NCBI GenBank assembly: GCA_014155875.1
Contig: JACEFZ010017880.1
Location: 35,633-99,632, forward strand
Origin: Cepaea nemoralis
Taxonomy: Eukaryota > Mollusca > Gastropoda > Stylommatophora > Helicidae
Length of the DNA: 64,000 nucleotides
Direction: 5' to 3'
In this document: positions 9,450 through 20,710 of the stretch, one piece after another
How the letters are laid out: the number at the start of each line of letters is the position of its first letter
How positions within the stretch are numbered: position 1 is the stretch's first letter
Notes under the pieces: generated by a model
The model's database searches: none
Told to the model about the DNA's origin: nothing
The model's input: only the letters and a program-made list of their open reading frames with translations
Translations under genes and position numbers: made by a program

Positions 9450-10880
9450 ATCAATCAATCATGTGCCATGCCGGAAAGCGTGGGCGGTCATGACTCGCCA
9501 TTTCACTCGATCACGAGAGTCGTGGATCAGCTCAGTGTTCCGGTCTCGTCCATGCCATGTGGCCAAGCCATCCAGGTATTTACCTCTCGGTCTTCCCTTT
9601 GGTCTGTTCCCTTCGATCTTGCCAGTTGTCACTAAGTTCTCCAATCCATTTCTTCTCATAACATGTCAAAAAAATTAATGACTGTCTACGTCTAATTTCT
9701 CTAATCAATTTACGATTGTCATTTGTCTCCTGTAGAACTTGGTCAATGGTTTTTCTGTTTGTCCATGGTATTCTTTGCATTTTCCTCAGAAACCACATTT
9801 CTGCATTCATCAGATGTTTTTCAGCTTGACTGCTCATTGTCCAAATTTCACATCCTTACAAAAGAACAGGCTCTATGTATCCCCTCAACACTCTTTTTCT
9901 GGTTTCAATTTACATCTTTTTATTGGTCAGAATGTTTTTCATCTTGCTAAAGGCTACTTTCGCCATGGTGATTTTTTGTTCTAATCTCTTCAAGGCATCT
10001 CCCATCAGATGTTATGACTGTTCCGAGATAATTGTACCGATTCACTTGTTGAAGAATAGTCCCATTTACTTGTATATTACATTGTGGCACTTCTTCCTTC
10101 CTAGTGACGACCATAACCTGTGTCTTTTTACAATTTAATCCTAACCCCAGCTTGCTCACTGTGTACAACAACCGCATCCACTAATTGTTGCAGATCCTGC
10201 GCATTGTCTGCAATTAATACTGTATCATCTGCATATCTAATGTTATTGATGTTTCGACCTCCAATGCTGATTCCATTTATATCCTCTACATTTCTGAAAA
10301 TATTTTCACTGTATAGGGAAAAAAGATCTGGAGACATTACACATCCCTGCCTAACACCTCTCTTAATAGGCTGATATTGTCCCACTTCATTATCAATCCT
10401 TATGGCAGCTTGTTGTTTCCAATATATGTTTTTTATAAGTCTAATGTCTTTCCCATCAATTTGTAGATTTGCAAGCACATCCACCATGTTGACATGTCTA
10501 TCTCTATCAAAAGCTCTATCAAATAAAGTTGATTTGATTTGATTTGATTTGATTTGAAAAGCCTTTGTGTATTCAATAAAGCAAAGATAAATATCCTTGT
10601 TTACTTCTATAGCACGTTCAATAACTGTTCGCAGCATATACACAGCATTTACTGTACACTTTCCATCTACAAACCCACATTGTTCTTCCCCTATTTCAGG
10701 TTGTATTTTCTTCCTCACTCTTTGCGTGATAATTAGCAAAATCTTTGTGATGTGACTCATTATACTAATTGTTCTATGTTGATCACATTCCAAGGCTCCT
10801 GATTTCTTTGGGATTGCAATAAATACAGAGTTACCTAATTCAGAATGTATATCTTCAGTATCATATAATAATAATGTGTT
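9450..10880 (-). pseudogene. 5'-truncated LINE (family A), RT and C-terminal region, frameshifted
   Basis: Read on the minus strand from about 10880 to 9466, the pieces form one reverse transcriptase. They are a fingers region with ISIMSHITKILL and QCGFV, GVRQGCVMSPDLFSLYSENI, the catalytic IRYADDTVLIAD, the thumb region (NRYNYLGTVITSDGRCLEE), then WFLRKMQRIPWT, LVQ/VLQETN and a C-terminal LENLVTTGKIEG...GRPRGKYLDGL. Frameshifts separate the segments, and a short GATTT repeat (10527-10556) interrupts the palm after KAF. The element ends in GGCATGGCACATG followed by (ATTG)n, the 3' tail seen as the plus-strand AATC run at 9450-9460. It lacks endonuclease sequence, is dead and was presumably mobile in the germ line. 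Confidence 0.85.
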
Positions 10881-11095
10881 CAGCAGTCATTAGGAAACGA
10901 TAATTCTGGAGCAAACTTCAAACCCAGTGAAGCGAGCCAACTCTGTGTCAACAGATCCAGATGTAGACAATCAATTTGATCAGCCAGCCGTCGTTTAAGT
11001 CGATCCAGTAATAACCGAGAAATAACCACAGGCATTGATCTGCACTCATAAAAGACATGGAAGAAACATACGACTTGGTTCATTTGTGTATCTTG
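10880..11095. other. unassigned sequence
   Basis: An open minus-strand stretch of 67 codons shows no family resemblance. I see nothing supported here. Confidence 0.4.
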
Positions 11096-11362
11096 CAGGT
11101 CACATGATGTAGGTGTGCCTTGAATGTCCTTGTGATCTAGTTGTGTCTTGTATGTCAGTGTGATGTAGGTGTACTTTGCATGCCTGTCTGATGTACTTGT
11201 ACCTTGTATATCTGTGTAATGTAATTGTACCTTGTACGTCTGAATGATGTAGTTGTGTCTTTCATGTCTGTGTAATTTAGTTGTGTCTTGTGTGTCTGTA
11301 TGATGTATTTGCTACTTGTATGTCTGTGTGATGTAGGTGTGTCTTGATTGTCTGTGTAGTGT
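11096..11362. repeat. ~28-bp minisatellite
   Basis: About nine degenerate copies of TGATGTAGTTGTGTCTTGTA plus TGTCTGTG, with substitutions spread evenly, suggest an old array. Confidence 0.85.
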
Positions 11363-11519
11363 CAGCAGCAGCCGTTAATTCCTAAGACGGTTGCCAGCCG
11401 TCGTCCCTCTAAGTGAGAGAAGCCCCGTTACTTCAACCCTTCCCTGCATCCAGACCTACAAAATGTGATGGCCCCATAACGCGACAAACCCATGGCAGGA
11501 AACTGCGTCATGGCCAACT

Positions 11520-11790
11520 TGTAGAGAGACGCGGTAGTCTAGGTACTAGACCCGCCCGGAGCTCATGGATGTGGTTCTCGTCGGGAAAGGAAAGGGAAAC
11601 TACCTTCGCTTTCAGGTGGACCCATCCGAACATGAGTACCAAGAAATATCTGGGGAAGTAAAGTCAGCCGGCGTGACACTGACCCCGGTCACTCACCGAG
11701 CACCGATTGGTCTATAGATATATGGCTCTATCCTCCATAGGCCAAGTGCACATGAAGGCGAGTAGAGGGGTCCTGTACTTACTGTTGACA
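11520..11790 (+). repeat. SINE family 3 copy (plus)
   Basis: Blocks 'aggtggacccatcc', 'gagtaccaagaaat', 'ggggaagtaaagtcagccggcgtgac', 'ggtcactcaccgagcaccga' and 'ttggtctatagatatatgg' follow the family order. Confidence 0.7.
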
Positions 11791-11997
11791 ATGCTAGGCT
11801 GCTTCGACCTGGGAGTCCAAGTCCAATGTAAGTATCTGCCTCAGTTGAAGTTCGAACCTGTAATTACTGCGGCTACAGGCAAGAGTGTTAGCAACTGAGA
11901 TACGTATCAACATCTGCAGCAATTAACTGAAGTCACAAAACAGAAAGAAATGGAACATAAAACAAACACTCAAGAGCATATTATGTTTTGTTACTTG

Positions 11998-12200
11998 CGT
12001 ATCCTTTACAGGACGTAGTAGTCAACTCCAGCATTTTTCTGCCGTTTGTAATTCCGGTGAAAGTTTACGTTCAGTAGTTTGCCATTGTTCTCATACCGTG
12101 AGTATAGAAACCAACGCAAGGCGGTCTGCTTCCAAATCGCCCGGTATACGGGATTACGAGTTGAGTCTGTAACACCTTCGCCACAGAGCCGGTACCCAAG
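11998..12200 (-). mobile_element. tRNA-derived SINE family 1 (minus)
   Basis: The reverse complement ends with the family tail GACTAC(G)TCCTGTAAAGGATA and carries 'gaacaatggcaaactactgaacgtaaac'. The head is near GCGAAGGTG...CGTAATCCCGTA. It lies head-to-head with the plus copy at 12261. Confidence 0.8.
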
Positions 12201-12260
12201 AACATAGAAAGTAAAAAAGAAAACATGCAATGTAAACTGCACTCCTGTAATTGAAACATT

Positions 12261-12508
12261 TCGCCTACCTCCGTGGCGACGGAGTGCGGACGCGATTTGT
12301 ACTGCAACCTACCCGCGTTCGAAATACAGCGGTGACCGATTTGGCAGTAGACCGTGTCTCGCTGGTTTTAACGTGCTGGTATGGGAACCGGTCGTTCAGA
12401 AAGCAATGGCAAACTACTGAAAATAAAACTTGCCAAGACATCAACAATGGCAGTAAAATGCTGGTATTGACTGCAACGTCCTGTAAAGGATATGCAACTT
12501 TTTAAAAA
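12261..12508 (+). mobile_element. tRNA-derived SINE family 1, full length with 12-bp TSD
   Basis: The element begins TCGCCTACCTCCGTGGCGAC, has a B-box-like GCGTTCGAAATAC about 50 bp in, then the family core 'cgttcagaaagcaatggcaaactactga'. It ends GCAACGTCCTGTAAAGGATA plus a short A-rich tail. The flanking direct repeat AATTGAAACATT (12249-12260 and 12509-12520) is a perfect 12-bp target duplication, so insertion was fairly recent. Confidence 0.9.
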
Positions 12509-12520
12509 AATTGAAACATT

Positions 12521-13432
12521 CCCATGCCCCAAGCCACATAATGAGCGTAATAAGAGACATGGCAAGTCATGGCACACAAGTTGTTTAACCTTAAGATTTC
12601 GGGTTTATGACCGTGTCAACGATCAACCGTCACGAGTCATTGTTAGCGGGGGTGTCTACCTATAACGCTATTAACTCGTCTATACGGTCCCATAACAGAT
12701 AGAAGGCTTCTTGACATGTACATCAGTGGCAATTAATAAAGAGACACCAGAAGTCAATAGTGTCAAAAGGTTAAACAAAGATGTCAAACACTCAGAAATG
12801 TACATGCACAAGTTACCCTAAGCGTCAGCACCCCCGCTGACAGCGTCAGTCCATATCACTGTGTGGGATTAATAAGGTCCATTGTTTGGGGGATACGGTG
12901 TAGCCTAACTTGAGTCGCCCAGGGCCTTACACAACGCACACTATTTAGAATCTCCTAAAGTTGCCACGGTGCACAATTGTATGCCAAGCAAGCTTTACAC
13001 ATTGTGTGTAAATCTATCGACCTTGAAGTGGCACCCCCGGCAAGCTGGACTGACTACTGGGGATGTAGAGGGTTCGATTCGGCTCAACCGGCGGGATGTG
13101 TCGCACTCCCCATAAGTCAGATGAAGACGTTATGTGAGAGTTAATCAGTTCAATAGATGAGTCCAAGAGGCCGTGCTCACTGCACACCGAGATAATGAGT
13201 CAGTAAGCGCCCGGATTCCCCTCCCCAGTCTCACCCTCAGCTTGTGGGTGTTGAAGACACCAATTCTTCTGTTGGTTGACTAATTATAACAGATCACTTT
13301 CATTATAATCATCATCATGTTCAGCGCAAACAGGCGTTGGCGTTTCTGCACCTCCGCAGATCTCGGTACTCGATGGTCTGGATCAATTTTGTTGATGAAA
13401 TTTGTCCGCAGGCTACTGTTTCATTTCAGTTG
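12521..13432. other. unassigned sequence
   Basis: No coherent coding potential. A possible tRNA-like head (GGGTTCGATTCGG near 13068-13081) may be another SINE relic, and 13320-13410 weakly resembles a LINE C-terminus on the minus strand. Nothing firm. Confidence 0.4.
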
Positions 13433-13534
13433 AATGAATGAATGAATGAATGAATGAATGAATGAATGAATGAATGAATGAATGAATGAATGAATGAATG
13501 AATTAATTAATTAATTAATTAATTAATTAATTAA
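13433..13534. repeat. (GAAT)n passing into (TTAA)n
   Basis: About 17 GAAT units are followed directly by about 8 AATT/TTAA units. The single-base change in the repeat motif at a sharp boundary suggests replacement within one array. Confidence 0.95.
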
Positions 13535-13924
13535 GCAAACAAAGTGAAAGTAAGAAACAAACAATCAGTTTTCACCATACAATATTCTTCGTTTACCTCT
13601 TCACAAATCATCACAAAACATTAAGAGCACGTATGAATGTGGAAACATGGCTTCGAAACTGGGATGTTTCACAGATCTGGTGAACGCACATATATGCTTT
13701 GGAACATACATCCTGCGTAAGAGCGTTAACAATTCCCTGCTCGGAAAGGAAAGCAAACAGATCACATCAGCGAGAACACATTACTTATGCTGTTTTAAAT
13801 TAAACAAACAAAAACAACGGGAAAATTAAATGTTTTGGACATGTCAGAAGACAAGAATGTCTAGAAACCATAATTATGGAGGAGAGTGTACCGGACAGAC
13901 AGAGCAGATACAGATCTCGAGGAT
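13535..13924. other. unassigned sequence
   Basis: Only short unrelated open frames are present, with nothing supported. Confidence 0.4.
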
Positions 13925-14715
13925 TCAGTGTAATTTTGTTTCGTTCGCTCACTTTAAACTCAAGCGTAGTCCATACACGTGCTACTAATTCTAGTGCTTG
14001 GCACTGATTTTTGCGTGTGGTGAAGCTTTTCCTTGTTACAGTGTCCCTCGCCATCAGCTAAACCCACTCCGACTTCAGAGGTACCTGTAATTTACGTCCT
14101 CAAGTCAAGGACAAGAAGTGAACATTTTAGTCCAACTTACCGGTGTTGAGGTTGAACCTGCTACCTCGGCATCAGCACACCATAAGTTTAAGAGCGAGTG
14201 ATCTAATCCCTTTTGCCATTCTTCTTCTTCGTTCATCCGGAGTTTTTTTTTCCGGATGTGATTGCGTTGTGCCTGTTTACAGCAGAGCTGCGTTCTTGCG
14301 CCGTTAGGCCGACACATCCGACTTCTGCGGGCATTTGTTGACCGGGTTAACCTTCCCGGGCTTTTGCCATTCGATTTTATATTATCTATTACACAATTCA
14401 CATATGACAGAAACAGAGGTGGGGTATCCGCCTAATGACACAGAGAAAAGAAACACTTACGAAACGAAGTTGTTCACAGGACTAGCCACTAGAAGTAATC
14501 TGCACAAGTGTGATCATTAAACCAGTTACAATTCACTGTTTGTTCAACTCGCCACTATACTTGGGGACGTAAATTACAAGTATCTCGAAAGTCGGGGTGG
14601 GTTTGCCAAATGGCCAGGGACACTGGTAATAGGGAAACTTAATCCACACGCAGATTTCAGTCCAGTGCCACTAGAAGTAGCGTGTATGAACTACGTGTGT
14701 GTTCAAAACGAGTTC
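13925..14715. mobile_element. inverted-repeat element with a retroposon 3' end inside
   Basis: The left arm (about 13945-14150, with CACTCCGACTTC.GAGGTACCTG and ACGTCCTCAAGTCAAGGAC) is mirrored by the right arm (about 14555-14712, with GGGGACGTAAATTACAAGTA and AAGTCGGGGTGGGTTTGCC). Single arms recur at 21.57-21.76 kb (plus sense) and 25.88-26.06 kb (reverse), so this is a dispersed family. Between the arms lies a minus-strand retroposon fragment ending in CATCCGGA...TCCGGATGAACGAAGAAGAA. Confidence 0.7.
14218..14345 (-). mobile_element. 3'-end fragment of the GAA-tailed non-autonomous element
   Basis: The minus strand ends CACATCCGGA(A)n CTCCGGATGAACGAAGAAGA. The same 3' end occurs at 29094, where it closes a 1.65-kb insertion. 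The fragment also shares the 'atgcccgc.gaagtcgg' block. The terminal GAA repeat matches the tail type of the RTE-like LINE at 44.2 kb. Confidence 0.65.
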
Positions 14716-14822
14716 ATCAGCCCAGATTAATTTTCAAATACGCCTCGATGGGGATTCAAACATGTGACCAGCAGTCCGGCAGGCAAGCGCGCTAGCTACT
14801 GCACCACTCGACTCCCGTGATA
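14716..14822 (-). repeat. SINE family 3, tRNA-like head (minus)
   Basis: The reverse complement starts CGGGAGTCGAGTGGTGCAGTAGCTAG (A-box region), followed by GCTTGCCTGCCGGACTG and a B-box-like TGTTTGAATCCCCATCGAGG, the tRNA-related head of the family. Confidence 0.7.
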
Positions 14823-15714
14823 CAATGTAAATATGTGGTAGTTACCTGCCACTGGGAAGTCATGTATTGCCAACCCAGACAATCTGGCTCCTGGACGCTA
14901 AAGATTCCATTACCCGTGCCCAGGTTGGTAAATAACCCATCCGTGCAATTCTTGGACACAGGCGTGTCAATTCAACATGTCCGAACAATACGTTAGGCGG
15001 AAGGAGAAGCGATTACGTCATGTTAACAAAAGACAGCTACCGTGTGTTTGCTTGCCTTGCCTGGGGACAGTAGGAAGCGCGACTAATTTTGTAGCCTCCG
15101 AACTCCGAACATGTTTATCTAGACCAAGATAACGTTTGGACAATCAGATGTTGAGGATTTCTTTGATATCGCTTGTGATATCAAATCGGTTTGAGATATT
15201 CACAGGTGGGCGACACCTGGCGCCGGCAGGTGAAAGTACTTAGAGGTGTATGTATTCTCAGATAAAACGTCTCTAGCACATAACAATCTCTGATGTTGAG
15301 ATAGTGGCCTTTGATGTAGTCAATCATCTGATACAGTCATTAGCCGGCAACCCGTAATACTGAAGCCATCGTGGCCTTTGATCAATGTAAACTGCAGCTG
15401 GAAGTTAGATAGCTATAGCTTTCAATTGTTATGTTGTCTAGTGCCTCCTCTAATCCCTGCTTCTGTCCATCTCGTCTATGAGCGCCAAACAATACATGTA
15501 TGTTTATCTATGAACTGTCTGACTGGCCCCACATGGTTCCTCAACTGATATGTCTGTGTAACCCAGGTGCAGTGATACATCTCCCTGTCTGCTGTCTTCC
15601 GTGGTCAACAGTATTACATACCCATGTCAACATCACCCGTGTGTTAGTTTCTAGGACAACCCGGGGTCCATCATTAATATAGAGGGTGGGATTTCAACAC
15701 ATTCACAATAAAAG
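14823..15714. other. unassigned sequence
   Basis: No supported gene or repeat. A short perfect palindromic word (GATATCGCTTGTGATATC, near 15164-15181) is the only local structure I noticed. Confidence 0.4.
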
Positions 15715-15890
15715 GTAGCTTGCACGCTTGCCTGCCGGCGCTGTAATTATCTGTTCAAATCCTTATTGGGGTGGGTTGGTTTTTTATTTTCCACTTTGAC
15801 ATGGGTTACTAGAAATGTAATGGGAAGTAAAGTCGGTCGGCCTGGTATTGACTACATCGCCCATGGAATTCCGTTTCATCCTTACTGCTT
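15715..15890 (+). repeat. SINE family 3 copy (plus)
   Basis: Head 'gcacgcttgcctgccgg', B-box-like TGTTCAAATCC, then 'tactagaaatgtaatgggaagtaaagtcggtcggcc' and 'catcgcccatggaattccg' in order. Confidence 0.7.
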
Positions 15891-16761
15891 CTATTGTTGT
15901 TATTTTGTTTTTCTTCTTTTTTTTGTTTTTTTTGTTTCAGTTACACACTTGGATTTTGGCTGGAACCAAGTAAAATTTAGATCTAAAATGCATCGGGGAA
16001 AGATAAAGATAATGAGACAAAACCAAGCAAATAACAATCCATCTCCCTTGGTGAAATTTCACTATAAGTGGCTGAACCATACACCAATTTAGGCTGCAAT
16101 GTAGAAAAACGGTAAAGATATTAAAATAAGAATATACAAGGTAAAAGAGCAGCTTCCAAGGCACTAGAGAATTTGTGGCAACCAAAAGAAATTAAACTTT
16201 GCACCAAACTGGGAATATTTAGCTCCAGGGTTAAATCTGGCATCGCTAGATGTTTTATAGATTATACACACGGAAAACGACTAAGTCCTAAGAGAATGAC
16301 CAATAAACTACAGACATTCGTGAATGACGTCCGAATAGAATAGTGGCACTGAAATAGTATGACGAGATCACCAGCGTGGAGATGATGGCAGGACACCTGT
16401 GCTGGGCATCAAACACCAAGAAAACCCGAGGACAACATTGCTGGACACTGTAGTCTGGAACCAACAATGCGAAAGAAATAGTTGGAGACCTAAAAACTGT
16501 AATCTACTGCCTACAGTACCTTGCGGTGTAGGGCGGGGGAGGGGGGGGGCGGCGGTGTCTTGAGCCTGAGAAATTAAAGCCGCCTGGCTAGTTCTGGTTA
16601 TGGTGTTCTTTTTACCCCTGATAGAAAATATTCACACATTACCGAGGATTTGACCCCTGGTCTCCCGAAGGAGAACTCGGCATTCTAGCCATCCAACCAG
16701 CAGCTCCTCAGGAGCTTAAAACACAAGGAGAGGGAAACAATTGTAAGGTTAAAGATGAATA
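15891..16761. other. unassigned sequence, possible LINE debris
   Basis: A plus-strand stretch at 16140-16500 has interrupted frames without recognisable motifs. A G run occurs at 16535-16550. Nothing firmer. Confidence 0.35.
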
Positions 16762-18482
16762 ATATGGGGAGAACATGGTCAGGCTGGCGGGGGGGGGGGG
16801 GGGGGGGGGGGGGGGGAAGGGGGTAGAATGAGATGAATATATGGGGAGAACAGGTCAGGCTGGCGGGGGGGGGGGAGCGGGGGGGAAGGGGGTAGAATGA
16901 GATGAATAATATGGGGAGAACATGGTCAGGCTGGGGGGGGGGGCGGGGGGAAGGGGGGTAGAATGAGATGAATAATATGGGGAGAACATGGTCAGGCTGG
17001 CGGGGGGGGCGGGGGGAAGGGGGGGAGAATGAGATGAATAATATGGGAGAAACATGCAGGCTGGCGGGGGGGAAGGGGGGTAGAATGAGATGAATAATAT
17101 GGGGAGAACATGGTCGGTGGCGGGGGGAGGGGGGGAAGGGGGGGTAGAATGAGATGAAAATATGGGGGAACATGGTCAGCTGGCGGGGGGGGGGGGGGAA
17201 GGGGGGTAGAAGAGATGAAATAATATGGGGAGAACATGGTCAGGCTGGGGGGGGGGAAGGGGGGTTAGAAAGAGAGAATAATAGGGGGGGAACATGGGCA
17301 GGCTGGCGGGGGGGGAGTGGGGGGAAGGGGGGTAGAATGAGATGAATAATATGGGGAGAACATGGTCAGGGTGGCGGGGGGGGGGGCGGGGGAAGGGGGG
17401 TAGGAGAAAAAATTGGGGAGAACATGGTCAGGGGGGGGGGGGGGGGGGGGGGGGGGAGGGGGAAAAGGGAAAAAAAGGGGGGGTGGCGGGGGGGGGGGGG
17501 GGGGGGGGAAGGGGGGTAAGAATAATGAAAAATGGGGAGCTGGCGGGGGGGGGGGGGGGGAAGGGGGGAAAATGGATGAATAAAGGGGAGAACATGGTCA
17601 GGTGGCGGGGGGGGGGGGGGAAGGGGGTGAATGAAGAAAATGGGGGGAAAATGGCGGGGGGGGGGGGGGGGGGGGGGGGAAGGGGGAAATAGAGAAAAAT
17701 GGGGAGGCGGGGGGGGGGGGGGGGGGGGGGGAGGGGGGGTGAATAATGAAAAAAGGGGAGAACAGGCGGGGGGGGGGGGGGGGGAGGGGGGAAGGGGGGG
17801 GAAAAAGGAAAAATGGGGGCGGGGGGGGGGGGGGGGGGGGGGGGGGAAGGGGGGTAAATGGGAAAATTGGGGAGCGGGGGGCGGGGGGGAAGGGGGGGAG
17901 AATGAGATGAAAATATGGGGAGAACATGGGCGGAGCTGGGGGGGGGGGGAGGGGGAGGGGGAAATGGAGAAAATTGGGGGTGGGGGGGGGGGGGGGGGGG
18001 GGGGAAGGGGGGGGAATAATGAAAAGGGGGGGGCCCCGGGGGGGGGGGGGGGGGGGGGTGGGGGGAAGGGGGGGGAAAAAGGTAAATTTGGGGGGGGGGG
18101 CGGTGGGGGGGGGGGGGAGGGGGGAAATAAGGGGAAAAAAAGGGAGCTGGCGGGGGGGGGGGGGGGGGGGAAGGGGGAGAAAGGGTTTTGGGGGAAAGGA
18201 GGTGGGGGGGGGGGGGGAAGGGGGGTGTGGTGAAAAAGGGGAGAAATGGTGGATTGGGGGAGGGGGGGGGAAGGGGTGTGAGGGGGGGAAAAGGTAGGGG
18301 GGGGGGGGGGGAAGGGGGGAGTGGGGGTTTGGGGAAAGGTAGGTGGGGGGGGGGGGGGGTTAAATGGAGAAAATTGGGGGCTGGGGGGCGGGGGGGGGGG
18401 GAAGGGGGAGAAAATGTAAATTTGGGGGGGGGAGGGGGGGGGAAGAAAGAAATAAAAGGGGAGAACATGGTCAGAGCTGGGG
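16762..18482. repeat. 49-bp-type minisatellite invaded by long poly-G tracts
   Basis: The recurring core GATGAATAATATGGGGAGAA + CATGGTCAGGCTGG is the same as in the neighbouring array, but the rest of each unit is replaced by G runs of 7-25 bases with GGGGAAGGGGGG endings. Units decay towards 17400-18400, where almost only G runs with short A/T islands remain. All long glycine or proline open frames here are artefacts. Some homopolymer lengths may be sequencing error. Confidence 0.9.
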
Positions 18483-20123
18483 GGGAAAACAAAGATGAAT
18501 AATATGGGGAGAACATGGTCAGAGATGGGGAGCTAGCACAAGATGAATAATATGGGGAGAACATGGTCAGAGCTGGGGGAGACAGCACAAGATGATAATA
18601 TGGGGAGAACATGGTCGAGCTGGGGGAGACAGCACAAGATGAATAATATGGGGAGAACATGGTCAGAGCTGGGGGAGACAGCACAAGATGAATAATATGG
18701 GGAGAACATGGTCAGAGCTGGGGGAGACAGCACAAGATGAATAATATGGGGAGAACATGGTCAGAGCTGGGGGAGACAGCACAAGATGAATAATATGGGG
18801 AGAACATGGTCAGAGCTGGGGGAGACAGCACAAGATGAATAATATGGGGAGAACATGGTCAGAGCTGGGGGAGACAGCACAAGATGAATATATGGGGAGA
18901 ACATGGTCAGAGCTGGGGAGACAGCACAAGATGAATAATATGGAGAACATGGTCAGAGCTGGGGGAGACAGCACAAGATGAATAATATGGGGAGAACATG
19001 GTCAGAGATGGGGGAGACAGCACAAGATGAATAATATGGGGAGAACATGGTCAGAGCTGGGGGAGACAGCACAAGATGAATAATATGGGGAGAACATGGT
19101 CGGAGATGGGGGAGAGCTGGGGGAGACAGCAAAGATGTATAGTGAACTAAGCTGGGGAGAACATGGTCGGAGATGGGGAAGGTAGCACAAGATGAATAAT
19201 ATGGCGAGGAACCTGGTCAGAGATGGGGGATGTAGCACAAGATGAATAATATGGGGAGAACATGGTCAGAGATGGGGGAGACAGCACCAGATGAATAATA
19301 TGGGGAGAACATGGTTCAGAGCTGGGGGAGACAGCACAAGATGAATAATATGGGGAGAACACTGGTCAGAGCTGGGGAGACAGCACAAGATGAATAATAT
19401 GGGGAGAACATGGTCAGAGCTGGGTGAGACAGCACAAGATGAATAATATGGGGAGAACATGGTCGGAGATGGGGGAGGTAGCACAAGATGAATAATATGG
19501 GGAGAACATGGTCAGAGCTGGGGGAGGACAGCACAAGATGAATAATATGGGGAGAACATGGTTCGAGATGGGGAAGTAGCACAAGATGAATAATATGGGG
19601 AGAACATGGTCAGAGATGGGAAGGTAGCACAAGATGAATAATATGGGGAGAACATGGTCAGAGATGGGGGAGACAGCACAAGATGAATAATATGGGGAGA
19701 ACATGGTCAGAGCTGGGGGAGACAGCACAAGATGAATAATATGGGGAGAACATGGTCGGAGATGGGGTAGGTAGCACAAGATGAATAATATGGGGAGAAC
19801 ATGGTCAGAGATGGGGGAGGTAGCACAAGATGAATAATATGGGGAGAACATGGTCAGAGATGGGGGAGACAGCACAAGATGAATAATATGGGGAGAACAT
19901 GGTCAGAGATGGGGGAGACAGCACAAGATGAATAATATTTGGAGAACATGGTCAGAGATGGGGGAGGTAGCACAAGATGAATAATATGGGGAGAACATGG
20001 TCAGAGCTGGGGGAGACAGCACAAGATGAATAATATGGGGAGAACATGGTCGGAGATGGGGGAGGTAGCACAAGATGAATAATATGGGGAGAACATGGTC
20101 AGAGCTGGGGGAGACAGCAACAG
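18483..20123. repeat. 49-bp minisatellite, about 33 copies
   Basis: The unit is AGATGAATAATATGGGGAGA + ACATGGTCAGAGCTGGGGGA + GACAGCACA, repeating at 49-bp spacing. Two variants mix, AGCTGGGGGAGACAG and AGATGGGGGAGGTAG. Copies are very similar to each other, so homogenisation is recent. Minus-strand Cys/Ser/Pro frames across it are by-products. Confidence 0.95.
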
Positions 20124-20304
20124 ATAAGACGGCTTTGCATGAGTGGATGAGGGCCTGTGCCTCAAAGGTGGAATAAAGGGCAAAAGAAGATCCCTGTTTG
20201 TGTTCTGTTCGTTGAAACAGACTGGCCAAAACCTGCATCCATGCATATATCGTTTGCATGTCTAGAGACCAAGTCATATGTGACACCCATTTGTCTTCGG
20301 TAAT
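20124..20304. other. unassigned sequence flanking the minisatellite
   Basis: Nothing identified between the array edge and the next SINE relic. Confidence 0.4.
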
Positions 20305-20500
20305 AATTTAAGTGCCGCAGTCATCTGTTTGAATCTCCGCCCAGGAATTAATTAACGGTGGCTTTCAAGTCAACCAGGACTCAAATAGGTACCAGAAAAT
20401 TTATTGGGGAAATAATATCACCGGTGTGATATTGAAAAGACCACGCAATAAATGTCTATAAGCATAGAGGGATGTCACCATGCACCCATGGACCCTCAAG
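20305..20500 (+). repeat. SINE family 3 copy (plus)
   Basis: Head 'agtgccgcagtcatctgtttgaatctccgcc', then 'ggactcaaataggtaccagaaaatttattggggaaataa', 'accacgcaataaatgtctataa'. Diverged but in family order. Confidence 0.6.
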
Positions 20501-20710
20501 ACGGGTAGAATGATCCACTGCTTACTTCACTCACTGGAAACAGATAGCAGCAAACATAGCGTGACATAACCTGGTCAAATATGAACAGATAAATCAAGCA
20601 GTTCAATAAAGATGTGATTTGACACCCGATCGCTTCTCTTTGCATGGGGAATTGTAAGTTTCGCTCGATGTGAACTCAAGAATACTCCTTGCACGTGCTA
20701 CTACGTCTAG

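Noticed and set aside
17428..18684. 418-residue proline/phenylalanine-rich minus-strand open frame (and mirror glycine-rich plus frames)
   Set aside because: It is produced by G runs with few stops inside the minisatellite. There is no codon structure, the units are scrambled, and indels would break it.
18533..20286. Cys/Ser/Pro-rich minus frames with HVLPILFILC repeats
   Set aside because: By-products of the 49-bp minisatellite read in three frames. Period 49 rotates the frame, so no stable protein is encoded.
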